Shown here one piece after another: positions 49,197-59,668 of a stretch of DNA of 64,000 bases. This DNA is from Fagopyrum homotropicum (lineage: Eukaryota > Streptophyta > Magnoliopsida > Caryophyllales > Polygonaceae): the NCBI GenBank assembly GCA_033239125.1, contig BSWB01000001.1:26563501-26627500 (forward strand). The letters run 5' to 3'. The notes beneath the pieces are model-generated. The model made no database searches. It saw nothing but the letters and a program-made list of their open reading frames with translations, and was not told the DNA's origin. Both the position numbers and the translations under genes were made by a program. Positions within the stretch are counted from its first letter, which is position 1; each line of letters opens with the position of its first letter.

Positions 49197-50819
49197 GCTT
49201 CTTCAACTCAAGCATCTCGATAGGCGTCATACGGTATGGAGCCTTAGAGATCGGTCTCATACCGGGCTCTAGCTCAATGCCAAAGTCTACACTCCTCTGT
49301 CGAGGTAAACCCGATGGCTCTCCAAAGACGTTAGCAAACTCACAAACTACTAGAATCTCCACCAAAGTTGGACTCGTACTATCCTTCATGGCATAGCACC
49401 AAAAAGCCTCGCAACCTTGACCGATAAGTCTCACAACTCGGACTGTAGTGATGATTATACCGGTCTTCCCGAAATCTCATCCTTTGAAGATCTCTACATG
49501 GCACGCATCTGTAGTTACCGTCACTGTCCTCTTACAAATATCCAAAACTGCTCGATGTCGATTCATCCAATCCATGCCAAGGATAACTTCTTCATGTACT
49601 AAGTACATGACGAAGAAGTCAGTTGGCCAATCGCAACCTCCCAATCTAATAGGGCAATCGCGAACCTCTCGTGTACCTCGAATCTTACCCCCATCGGGTA
49701 ATCCTATAAAGAAGGGTCTACCTTCTACGGTAACTAAGGCCAATCTATCTACGCATGCATCAGATATAAAAGAATGCGTAGCACCGGTATCGAAAAGAAC
49801 TCTGACAAGAAACCATTAATATGAATGTTACATGTGGTCGTTGGAGCGGTCGGCTCCACTGCACTCCTCAGCTCATAAACTCTAGTTGAGGCACCTCTGG
49901 TGTCAGAAGTACCACCTCCTCGTCCTCAGTCCTGACCCGGAGTGGATCAATGAGGAGCGGTAAAACCAGGAACTCTTTGCTGGTGCTGATACTGAGACCT
50001 CTGTCCACCTCCTGCAGCACTAGCAGGTGAAGAACCCTGTTGTGATAGTGTCTTGCCGACGGCAAAACACAGCTATGTGTCCTGTCTTGCCACATGAAAA
50101 GCAAGTCATCGCGGGCTTCTTGCAATCAGCTCGGATGTGTCATGTACCTCCGCAGTTATGACACTATCGTCCTCAATCTGAACTCTACTGAAAACCAGAA
50201 CGTTCCGGCGTCTGACTATGCCCAAATCCAGCTACTTCAGCTCCAGCACTAGCTAATCTAGTCTTTTGTCTCTTCTCTGGACTTCTTGTCTAAGAAGCTC
50301 TCCTCTGATCCGGCCGGTCTCTCTCATAAGCAGAAGCTCTATCGTGATAGTGCGTCAAAGAATCACAAAGGAAACCAACAAGATAAGAGCGTGTATACTC
50401 TCTCAATCTTCGAGAGAAAAGATAAACATGTTGATCCTCAAGTGGTACAGATGGACCCAACAAACACAACTAATCCTGAAACTAGCTAACAATCTCAACA
50501 ATAGGCAAATCCTCGAATCCAGCCTCGAGGAAATCTTGAAGATGATCCCTCCTCATAGTTGTCGGGCAGTAGCGATCCCTAATCACCGTCTTCATCTGCT
50601 CATAACTTGTGACCTTACTGCGAGCATTTCTCCACCAAGAATGAGCTTGATCCTTCAACAGCGTCTATGCTATGTTGACTCGACGTTCCTCTAGGCAACC
50701 GATCGCCTCCATAGCAGAATCTAGCTGTCATAGCCATAGTTCCACCTCCAGTCCAGTCTTTCCCATGAAAGTGGGAACCTTCAGCTGGTCTAAAGCCTTC
50801 AACCAACTGTTGGGCTTCG
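49197..50819 (-). pseudogene. T4: second chromovirus copy, RT N-terminus, protease and gag
   Basis: Reading right to left: Retrotrans_gag-type region (about 50480-50720; AHSWWRNARSKV, RDRYCP, with a stop in the preceding helix), zinc-knuckle region near 50100, protease (near 49780, DTGATHSF, intact active site; flap and C-terminal part 49477-49743 with EEVILGMDWM) and RT N-terminus (49192-49434). Frameshifts separate these pieces. 49197-50413 duplicates T3; 50414-50819 is unique. The gag coding sequence is interrupted at 50820 by a solo LTR and resumes at 52549. Confidence 0.8.
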
Positions 50820-51413
50820 GCTCCTGTTCGCCCCTAGAGGTGTGTGCAAATAAGCTTTATATTTATAAAACTAGAATCAAGCAAGCGAACCCGCAGTGTA
50901 CGGATCGATATAGTTAAGCAAGAATTCCAGAGTATCGAACACAGGGATTTGGGTGGAACGAACTCGATTGCAGGTTATCAAGCGGTTAATATGAGAGTTT
51001 TGCAGATATTGGGAAAACAACAATCCTAAAGATCCAGATATCCAGCTGTGGAAATCGATTCAAGATATACTAATGATGTAAAGACAGAGTTAAGATATGC
51101 AAAGGTATACTAATGTAAGGTAATCGTACGGTTGAGGTTCCAAAAACCTTATATAACTCACCCAAAAGACTCTTCCTATACAGGTTGATGAGGCTCAATA
51201 TAGAAAGGTTCTAAGGACAAGGATTAACATCAAATACCCAAACCTATGATCTAAAGATCAAGACTAACTTATCCGATTGAGGTTGTTGAGGCTCACAATC
51301 GAGGTAGAGGTTGTTGAGGCTTCACTACCACCTAGAAAAGACAAGTCTAAACTAAGCTAAAGCAAATCTTTAACTTTGGATCAAGATAAAAGCAGGCTCG
51401 TAAACTTTAAGAG

Positions 51414-51470
51414 AATTACGGTTGGATCTTGAGATTCCACGGTCGTGGAACTCAAGAACAGCCCGTAATT
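51414..51470 (-). repeat. Nested palindrome module, solo LTR 50825-52543 (first)
   Basis: Outer arms are AATTACGG (51414-51421) and CCGTAATT (51463-51470). The inner 27-bp palindrome (51429-51455) is centred on CCACGGTCGTGG with TTGAG and CTCAA ends and a 1-base bulge. Outer bases differ from the A1/B module, but the layout is the same. Confidence 0.75.
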
Positions 51471-52123
51471 TTGGGTTTTCGGCGACAATTCTCTAACTCT
51501 CAGGGTCTAATCAATTTACAATCGATCTATCATTATCTAAGCCACAACTATCAACCCTTCACCTTAGAATTGTTAAGGGTTTTTAGCCAATAACAGTCAT
51601 ATTGATATTAATTCAAGATTAAAAAGGCAAAAGATGGGAACTTTCAAGAACTATCAATAATCTTCAATTGAATCTTAGAATCACAATCAAGAATAAGTGT
51701 TTGTCAAAAGATTCAAAACGGGATAAACAATCACAATCTTAGGAAAGAAAAGAAACGGGATGTCAATCCGATCCTAAAGCAAACCTAAGCAAGAAGAGGA
51801 ATCTTCTTGCAAAAATCCTCCAAGAACTTCGATCTTCCACACGAAGATCACAAACAACAACTCTCCAATACGAACTTTGGAACTTCAATGAGATCTTCAA
51901 AATCACCTCCAAGAATGAGGGTTTGTGTTGCTAAGCGTGCGTTTTTGCCGCTAAACTTTAGGGTTGAAAGGTCGTAAGCGAGGTAGCGAGGTTAGGCGAG
52001 GTGAGGCGAGGTGACGGAATCTTGCTTCATCCGTCCTTTTTATAATGCAGGGCCAAATGTCGGCCCGGCCCAATCTTTAAGAGATCATGGCTTCGAAACG
52101 TGGCGAAGGGATTCGCCAAGATC

Positions 52124-52149
52124 ACGGTCGTGGAAGATTCCACGACCGT
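52124..52149 (-). repeat. Palindrome module, solo LTR 50825-52543 (second)
   Basis: ACGGTCGTGG and CCACGACCGT are perfect 10-bp arms around the loop AAGATT. Further CCACGGCCGTAAT copies follow near 52182 and 52231. Confidence 0.75.
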
Positions 52150-52548
52150 AATTTTGAGGCGTGGAAACAAATACGGCTAGCTTCCACGGCCGTAATATCC
52201 CCTGGAATGAACATCGAATTCTGACTCACAATCCACGGCCGTAATTTAGGGTAAAACCGTGATTCTTGCCTTCATTCGTGCATTCCTCAATCTAATACTC
52301 CATTTTGCTTCCAACGAGTGTCCTCGATCTATGGACACATCAACTCAACTCTCCTTTGCTCGATTTCGTTCGGAAATAGCTCTAAATCACCTATAATCAA
52401 CATAGAACTCGTGTAGACATCCATATCGACAATATAGGCAATACTAGCTCATATATGCATAAAGTTCAATCAAAGACTATCAATATGAATCAAAATATGA
52501 TTAGAAAACGTGCCTAAAATATCACAATATTTCATGCTAACAGCTCCT

Positions 52549-52983
52549 TCGCCTCAGCCGGCGCTCTAGCAACCTCAACAACTCTAGTAGGCTGGGAAAC
52601 AACCTATGTAACTCTTTGCGAAACCTCTACTGATCTCGTGGGAACTAGCGGCACTGGTGCTGGTCCTCTAGTCCTGATAGCCTCCTCGACTATCTGCACG
52701 TAGTCGCGATATGCAGAAACTCCTATGGACACTCGAACGGACTCTGTCGATGGCGCTCTTTGTGTTCCAGACCTAACAACGGTCTCGTTCCCAGCCTCAA
52801 GAACAACACTCTCAGCAACCTCCTCAACAAATACCTCAGCGATAGGCGGATCAGCAACTGGGGCTTGGCCCCGACCTCTAGCTAGTGGAGGTCATCTTGC
52901 ACGTCCTCGTCCACGGACGGCAGGTGGAAATGGTGGTCGACCCTTTCTCGCCCCATAGCAGATGTAGCTCTAGTACGTGTCAT
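52549..52983 (-). pseudogene. T4 gag N-terminal segment
   Basis: It continues the gag frame after the solo LTR. The likely start Met is at 52981-52983 (MTRTRATSA). A frameshift soon after leads to a basic Arg/Gly/Pro stretch (RGRPPFPP, RGRGRAR) typical of plant chromovirus gag N-termini, then an acidic Val/Glu-rich region with stops. Confidence 0.65.
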
Positions 52984-53263
52984 CTACAATAAGGATAAAT
53001 ATATAAGAATATATGTGTGTGTGTGTATAAGGCCACGCTACAACTAAAGCAAAAATCCAGAAAAATGCATATAAGGGTCAACAACAAAGAAACACTAATT
53101 GTAGAGATCCGCGGAGGTAGCAGTGGTCGCCCGTACATCTATCCCAGACCGACAAGTTTAAAAAACAAAAACCCCCTTTTGAAAACGTAGACCCCTTGCG
53201 CGTTCTGTTTACTTATCTATCCAAACTTTAGAAGATTTCGAGTTCCATTGTTTCCAATCTAAA

Positions 53264-53275
53264 GCTCTGATACCA
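53264..53275 (-). other. Chromovirus primer-binding site, initiator tRNA-Met type
   Basis: On the minus strand this reads TGGTATCAGAGC, the standard plant tRNA-Met primer site, 3 bases from the LTR end at 53279. 52984-53263 is the untranslated leader between it and gag. Confidence 0.85.
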
Positions 53276-55108
53276 TATTGTAACACTAACAACCCAAGTT
53301 TTGGGAACTCGAAGCGTTACGGGCAAAGACCTCACAATGGGTCCCGACCCTTAGAGTAGCAACAACACAACGGATCTTACAACAAGGCACAGACAAATGA
53401 AAACCAAAACTCAAAATAAAACCAAAGGTTTAAACAAGGGAAGCGTAAAAGAATCACAACCGAGTTTGAAACAAAAGGGAAAGCAACAACATAAACATAA
53501 ACCCGTTCCCGTCCTATAATGTACGGAACCCCGGATAACCACACCATCCGGGTCACTCAGCAGCATCCTAAACCTGTGGAACATCTACAACATCGGTATA
53601 AACCGTTAGCTAACATTCTAGTTATCGGAAAGAACGTAAAGGCACAAACACACATCAGATAAAGTAAGCATATAGCATGCTCGCACACAACCGATTATTA
53701 TCTTTCTTACAGTTATCCATTACTAATTCAACTTCTTTGTCACAAGAGAATCTCCCGAAACTCGTATTAGCTTCCATCTACCAATATGAGCAAATCAGTA
53801 CTATCCGTTACCTACGGGCCTAGGTTGCAAGAGCACATTCTAGTCTCCTGTAGAACTAGACAAGTGGTCACCGCCCGGTTATCATACACTTGGGTCAGTT
53901 CAGGTATAAAGGTGAATCATATTCCGGTTATCCGTTATAACATGATAATCAACACAAACAAGCCAAAACATTCAAACCAATATACGGAATGAAGCTAAGT
54001 AAGTCCAAGATACTTACCTCACTCGAAGGTAATCTAAAAGCTCAACAACTCAGAGAACGACTCAGTTTCCCTCAAGAAAGGAGCAAGGAAAGCATGTTCA
54101 CACAAGCATCACGAATCAAGAACGAAACGGTTGCTAGAAGTTTATAACTTCTAATCTCAATGATATCTAAGAGATCTACACAAGTTAAGGGTTCAACCTT
54201 AGTCTTATAGCATACTCAGGGGCAAGGAACATCCATAAGAATAAAGGAAAGGAACGAGGAAAGTGTTACGCTAGGATGTGTAGCACAAAAAGCTTTACAT
54301 TTATAAACTCGATCTAATCTCCTAAACTACCTAGCGAAACCCGCAGTGTACGGATCGTTATGTAGGAAGGAAAGTATTCCGAGGTCGAACACAAGGACTG
54401 AGGCGAAATCAAGTCATTCAATGATCAAAGATAGTGCAAATCTAGTCTAAGAAAGGAGAAAGAAATAAAGAAATGAAAATGATGATATTTTTGGTTGGGT
54501 TTTTGTGGTGATCAAGCAAAGATCACAAATCAAGCAAGGTAATAAAACAAACTAACAACTCAAGCTAGCAACCAAACAAATGACACAAACACAAGATATG
54601 AGATCAAAGAGAGAGAAATGGATTCTAAAGGTCAAGATTTCCGGTTATGGCATTGGACTCAAGGTTCTAAAGATTCTAAGGACAAAGCTGTGGTGTTGGG
54701 AAAGGGTGTTTCTCTAATGGAAGCAATTACCGGGTAAGTCTCATGCTTCACTAATCCCGCACCAAAATCCTATTACCGGGTAAGTCTCAAGGAGGTAAAG
54801 TTGGGAATTCTACACAAACCGGATACTACTTAAGGGGCAAACCTCTCCTTACCGGGTAAGTGTCGGAAAAGGTAAGTCTCAAGCAATAATCCTAGCACAC
54901 TCAGTCCAATAGCGGCTTATGAGGCTCACTACTACCTAGAGTTCATCATCTTAGGTGTCTAAGATCGAAAATCATCGGGTAGATCTCTTCCCTCACTTAG
55001 GTTGATAGTATTAGGTGATCCTAAGCTAAATTAAGCTAAATAAACACTAGGATTTCAACAACCTAACACCCTAACATACAGATTCATCAATTAAAGAGCA
55101 ACAGAAGG

Positions 55109-55169
55109 AAAAATCGGGTGGATCATAGCAAAAATCGGCCGATTTACTATGAAGAACAGGTCGATTTTT
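55109..55169 (-). repeat. Nested palindrome module with AATCGGCCGATT core (first)
   Basis: The perfect core AAATCGGCCGATTT (55132-55145) is flanked by arms TCATAG (55123-55128) and CTATGA (55147-55152), and further out by AAAAATCGG and CGATTTTT half-sites. Confidence 0.8.
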
Positions 55170-55707
55170 ATGTCTGAGTTAGATTTTGTGCATACGAATC
55201 ATCCTAAACTAACATATAAGTCCATTCTATCATCACCCAAGCCTTAACCATCAATCCATCACTCCAGAATCACAACAAACTAGCCAATAACATGCATTTC
55301 AAGATCTAAAATCATCATACAAGCATACATGGTTTTCATAGCAAGAAGATGAAGTAAGGAAATGAAAGCAATGAAACTTAGCTAGATTTGAGCTCAAAAC
55401 AAGTCTTTCAACACACCAAATGTAGCTCCAAGTTGGATCTTACAACCTTCAACAATCTTCTTCACAAAAATCACTCAAATCTCACTATGAAATTGAAATC
55501 TACACTAATATCCCTCAAGAACACCCACAAGGGTGTCTTGAAGAGAGTTCCCAATTGGAAGAGTCTTTTGGAAGATGCTAGAGGATGTGGGAGAGGAGGA
55601 GTATGGAAGATGAGGAGCAACAGCTTTGAAGGACCACTTATATTCTCCACCAAGAGCAAGGCCGGACAAGAGATCGTGGGACACGTGGCTTAAGCTGTCA
55701 AAGGCCC

Positions 55708-55762
55708 AAAAATCGACCCAGTAGGAAAAATCGGCCGATTTTCCTGGGTCTAGGTCGATTTT
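55708..55762 (-). repeat. Nested palindrome module with AATCGGCCGATT core (second)
   Basis: A 36-bp palindrome (55715-55750) with GACCCAG and CTGGGTC ends and a small bulge is centred on CGGCCG. AAAATCG and CGATTTT half-sites lie outside it. Confidence 0.8.
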
Positions 55763-56145
55763 CTTCAACAGAAGCATGCTATGATCGTCTAGCCATGAGT
55801 TGCTCCATTGCTTGCACCAATAAGGGTCCTTGTGTCCTTCATTGCTCCAATTATGTTCCTTCAAGGCCTTGGATATGTACCACCATGAGGCTTGACCCTC
55901 GAATGTATCGATTAATGCCCAAAAGATCCCCGAAATACCTACAAAACCGACAAAAGCTCGTGTAGACGTCTTTTCTAGAAATGTGCATGAATTGAGCGAA
56001 GACGTCATGAACCAATGCCAAAACGTGCATGAATGAGTGAGAAATCTATCTAAATGATTACCTAAACCTAAGTCATAAATCGTGTTATCAGAAAGCAAGG
56101 AAAAAACAACTCACAAGAACGGGAGTTATTGCAGAAGAAACTGTA

Positions 56146-56229
56146 GGGGCGGCGGAGCAAGGCGCAGGGGCGGCGGAGCAAGGCGCAGGGGCGGCGGAGC
56201 AAGGCGCAGGGGCGGCGGAGCAAGGCGCA
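56146..56229. repeat. Four perfect copies of a 21-bp GC-rich tandem repeat
   Basis: The unit is GGGGCGGCGGAGCAAGGCG plus CA. 21 is a multiple of 3, which creates a long chance ORF of Arg/Gly/Ala repeats on both strands; I do not call it coding. It lies in the chromovirus LTR just beyond the gaaag duplication. Confidence 0.92.
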
Positions 56230-56798
56230 AGGGCGGTTTGCCGCGGGGGCGGGTATGTGCAGCTGCGGGGGGCGGTGCACTGGCAGAAGGCGCTGTCGGG
56301 GTTTCTTCTCGACAGAAACTCTGACCAAGGTATCCAAAGCTCGAACCTTTGATTCAACCACGTCAAGACTTAACCAAAAGAGCCTGAGAACAGCAACACA
56401 TCAACAACGGAGATGCTAACAAGAATTAAGGTTCAAACTTGATTCTTGGAGAAGATGAAACGGAAGTACAAAAGAAGAAAACAAAATAGAAGGATGGGCA
56501 TGCAGCCACAACATGAACGTGAGGAAGGAGCAAGGAAAGATGAACTTACACGTTCAGCAATATCACAGGAAGCAAGGCTGCAGCACTTGAGGGTTGAAGA
56601 AAGTGTAAGAAAGAAACGAGAAAAAGAGGAAAAGACGGGAATCTATAGAAAAGTGCTGGAAAGATAGAAAGAAAGGCGTTCTAGGGTTAGGAAGAAGATA
56701 AGGAAGCCGGCCCATAAGATAGAAGATCAGATATTCTATCTATGGAAGGAAGATAAAACGAACGAAAATAGATCGAGCACGATCTGCAACGTATCCGC

Positions 56799-56902
56799 AA
56801 GGGCGGATCGCCTCAGCCGCAGAGGCGGTCCCTTGTCATCTCGGGGGCGGTGACAGACACTAAGGCCGTTGGGGCGGCCTTCTTCACCGCGGGGCGGTGA
56901 AG
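56799..56902. repeat. Cluster of GGCGG-type hairpins near the LTR end
   Basis: Successive inverted repeats are: AAGGG..GCCTC with GAGGC..CCCTT (56799-56834); AAGGCCG with CGGCCTT (56862-56881, loop TTGGGG); CTTCACCGC with GCGGTGAAG (56882-56902, loop GGG). The last ends 20 bp inside the LTR terminus. Confidence 0.8.
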
Positions 56903-56922
56903 GTGAAAACTGGGATCTTACA

Positions 56923-57274
56923 AATGTGTCTCATGACTACCTATCCATGCTTTATGACATGTTCGACGCCGTATGCAAAGGGAGTTATGATCCCGATTAC
57001 ATATTGCTATACTAGGAGTACATATGGGATACCGTGCATTCATGACGTGGAAGTGATGGTTTATGAAGGCCGTCCATTTGTGGAAACCGATGTCGATATC
57101 TTTTGGCGCCAGGTTCATTGGTTCGATGATGAGGATAGTGAATCAGGTGATCTTTGGCACGTGGGCGTGAGTGACCTCGAAGCATTTCGTGATTTAACAA
57201 ATGATGAGATTATACAAATTGGGACCATGTGGCGGACACTTAAAGATCCGGAAATAATAGAAACCTTAATGTAG
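56923..57274 (+). pseudogene. MULE-like transposase C-terminal fragment (tentative)
   Basis: The frame encodes YCYTRSTYGIPCIHDVEV followed by FVETDVDIFWRQVHWFDDED. A GIPC-x-H motif followed by an acidic stretch and FWR resembles the SWIM-type zinc finger tail of plant Mutator-like transposases and relatives, but the usual C-x-C start is altered and no catalytic core is present. The apparent upstream start at 56897 lies in the LTR and is spurious. The end (ETLM, stop 57272-57274) falls in a short direct duplication of about 30 bp (57245-57302). It could also be a host-gene exon. Confidence 0.45.
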
Positions 57275-58685
57275 GATCGGAAAATAATAGAAATCTTGAT
57301 GCTAGATGATATCAAATAACTTGGAAAGTGTAAAGCCCAAGCAAGTAGATGCATAAGCGGAAAAAAGAATAAAGTTGCTAGATGCACAGTTGGAAAAGCT
57401 TACCTTGGACGGCCGACATGTGTAGGCTCGCACCTGTTGTGTGTCGGGCAGCCACTACTTAATTTCGGACGCAAATAAGTCTCTCGTCTATATTTACTAA
57501 TGTCCGATGTAGCACGTACTTTTTTCAAATAATTTTACATGTTAAAATATAATTAGTTGTTTTACATATTAACAATATAAATAAAATTTTTTATCGTTGA
57601 TTTGCGTATTTCAAATCCAAACTACTAAGATTACGTTTGATAACCTTATCCCAAATTATAACGAATTTATTCATTAAGCTTATTCAGTAAGCTTCGTTTG
57701 ATTTCCAATCTCATTGCTATATATACTTAATCCTATAGAGTTTAATCCCTTCAGATTACTCATATTTACCTATTGTGACTTTCAGGCATCGACGCAGAAT
57801 CCACCTTCGATCTCCAAAGGAATTCATCAAAATCGTTAGGTTGTTGACTATTGCTCATCTGCACAAAATATTGGGTCTGGTGTGATATTTCATAATCTTA
57901 GTTTTTTTAATTAGTTCAACCTTTTTGCATATTAGAATAAGTTCAGATATCTTTTAGAGTGTTTTTTTGTTTTCAAATATCTTTTAGTGTGTTTTTTTTA
58001 TACCATATGTTTCTTTTTTTTAGAACAGTGTTTTCACTTACTCATTTTTTTTGACAATCCGTTTTTCACTTACTAATTCAATCTTGAAAGAATTTGGCCT
58101 CCTAGGCCTTTTTTAGTTTTGTGTTTAGTAAATGTATCCCATATTTTTTTACCACTTTCATTTAATGGTAGGTAAAAATAATTAACCCCTTTATTTAAAA
58201 AAAAAACTCCTCTATTTAAAAAAAGAAGAAAAAAGAATATGAGGACTTTTCAAATAATTAAATTACTAACTTAATTTTTTATTTGTTTTTCCCTTTTTTA
58301 TTTTCTGTTTTCATGCCGGACGTTTTACATGCCGGACGTTTTACATGCCGGACATGTCGGACATTTACATGCCGGACATTTATAGGTCTTGGTGAATTGA
58401 ATTGCATTGAACCTCCATTAACCATTCTCCGCTATCATATTAAAGCTCTATATCCATTTGATGTCTTATCTTAGCCTTTTATTAGTGATGAGGTGGGTAA
58501 TGGACGAAGACAAATGACTAAGTGTCGGTAAAGAGTTTAATATTTTTTTATGCGGTAGGTACTTTGATGTTATTTTGTAAAGAGTTTACTATTTTTTTAA
58601 TGATTTATATAAACATTTGCGACCGTATATTTGATTGAAAAAAAATATTTGAACTGGGAATAATATACTTCATTCTATGCATGAT
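57275..58685. other. AT-rich stretch with no recognised gene
   Basis: It has long A/T runs, several short low-quality ORFs, and a small tandem repeat at 58312-58382. A GGACGGCCGACATGTG block near 57402 and Cys-poor frames gave no family match. No TE ends identified. Confidence 0.6.
58312..58382. repeat. Short tandem repeat, CATGCCGGAC-based
   Basis: CATGCCGGACGTTTTA occurs twice (58312-58343), then a variant with an extra CATGTCGGACATTTA, then CATGCCGGACATTTA to 58382. Confidence 0.85.
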
Positions 58686-59432
58686 TCCTAGTTTTCACAT
58701 ACAAACCTTGGCATCAATGACTTTCTGATACCTGCTCCTCCGGTCCGGCGTCCTCTCTCGAGTTCTAATAATGTCGGCACTGGAAACTTCAGTTATTGAA
58801 GAGGAGAAGATTGTCTGGGAGGGGCTTCTGAGAAGAATGGTAGCGGTGGGGCGCCGTAGCCTGATGAAGAACACCTAGATTACTCCATCTCGATCGATTA
58901 CGCAGGTGCTCCACTTCTTTCTACGTCGAATGTGAAGAGAGATGGTTTGCACTTTGGTTCGAGTTCTTCGAATGCTTCTGATCCGTGGAAGAACCCTACT
59001 TCGACTGCCGTGGCGCGCAAGGGGAAGCTTTCGTCCAAGTTTAGTAGAGTGCGAGGTGAGAATGTGATGAGAGATTGGCACCGGGTTTCGTAGTCAGGGA
59101 TTGAGAAGCTATATGACTTTCCGCCAAATCGGAATTCAAGGATGAAGAGTGAAGATGCCGAGGAATCGATCGATACTTATTCGAATTCAATGTTTAGTTT
59201 GAAATCCTTGTCGTTTTCGGGTGATCAGACTGATTTTCAAAACGAGATTTCGCAGGCTAGGGCTGTGGAAGGTGAGGAGATCTTCAATTTGGATTCTGAT
59301 TCGAGGATTAGTTTGAGATCATTGTTTGCGTCAAGTTCTCAAAGCGGCAATTCAAATGAGAATTTGAAGCCTACTGACGGAAATGGGGCAGAATTTAGGG
59401 ATCTGGATTTTGTTTTAGAAGGAGAGCCGACA
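58686..59432 (+). pseudogene. Decayed host-gene-like relic, single reading frame with three stops
   Basis: One frame reads as ordinary protein for about 245 codons: FSHTNLGINDFLIPAPPVRR, then a Ser/Asn-rich stretch, DYSISIDYAGAPLL, DPWKNPTS, KLYDFPPNRNSR, then Ser- and acid-rich FSLKSLSFSGDQ and ISLRSLFASSSQ. It is broken by TGA near 58798, TAG near 58857 and TAG near 59091; all three are explained by C-to-T changes of CGA or CAG. The longest open part is 59142-59438, its last codons being copia LTR. I do not recognise the family. It looks like part of one long exon or a processed copy. The copia element inserted at its right end. Confidence 0.5.
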
Positions 59433-59600
59433 TATTAACAGGAGCTTTGTAATTAGGCCTGCTGTGTAATTAGGCCCACTAATACATGTACTTAATAGCC
59501 TCAGCCCATTATGCTGAAACCCTAGCTTACTCTTTTGTATATATACTCTTCTGTATGTTCAATAAAATTAAGCATCAATTATTTCAAACTCTCTGTTTAT
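59433..59600 (+). repeat. 5' LTR of the copia element (about 168 bp)
   Basis: The left end reads TATTAACAGGAGC, probably a decayed TGTTAACA; the right end is inferred from the primer site. It contains TATATATA near 59538 (promoter-like) and AATAAAATT near 59562 (polyadenylation-like). Both ends are approximate. Confidence 0.6.
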
Positions 59601-59602
59601 TA

Positions 59603-59614
59603 TGGTATCAGAGC
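59603..59614 (+). other. Copia primer-binding site, tRNA-Met type
   Basis: TGGTATCAGAGC, three bases after the LTR end and 54 bases before the gag Met. Confidence 0.88.
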
Positions 59615-59668
59615 TGTAATTAGGTTAAACACCAATTTTCTCTGTGATGTCTCCCAAAACACTCCCCA

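Larger units (their letters stand above)
50825..52543 (-). repeat. Solo Athila-like LTR (1719 bp) with TSD gctcc
   Basis: It begins TGTTCGCCCC and ends CATGCTAACA, flanked by gctcc at 50820-50824 and 52544-52548. It is more diverged from the A1/B LTRs but shares the segment AAGCTTTATATTTATA, the CCCGCAGTGTACGG block and the palindrome-module layout. It interrupts the T4 gag frame. It is evidence of LTR-LTR recombination that removed the internal region. Confidence 0.9.
54264..56090 (-). repeat. Solo Athila-like LTR (1827 bp) with TSD gaaag
   Basis: It begins TGTTACGCTAGG and ends CGTGTTATCA, flanked by gaaag at 54259-54263 and 56091-56095. It has the family's four ACCGGGTA motifs and two palindrome modules, but the core is AAATCGGCCGATTT in place of CCACGGCCGTGG. 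Short ORFs within it (such as 55505-56098) are not genes. Confidence 0.93.
53279..56922 (-). repeat. 5' LTR of chromovirus T4, split by a solo LTR
   Basis: Its ends on the plus strand are TGTAACACTAAC (53279) and GGGATCTTACA (56922). Removing the inserted solo LTR and one target duplication (1832 bp) leaves about 1812 bp. GC-rich repeats and hairpins cluster in its right part, which is the upstream end of this minus-strand LTR. The 5 bases after it (aatgt) would be the target duplication. Confidence 0.8.

Noticed and set aside
55505..56098. 197-codon minus-strand ORF in the solo LTR 54264-56090
   Set aside because: LTR sequence; the frame is absent from the equivalent parts of other LTRs.
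56068..56366. Long ORFs on both strands of Arg/Gly/Ala or Pro/Cys/Ala repeats
   Set aside because: Created by a 21-bp (multiple of 3) GC-rich tandem repeat; low complexity, no start context.
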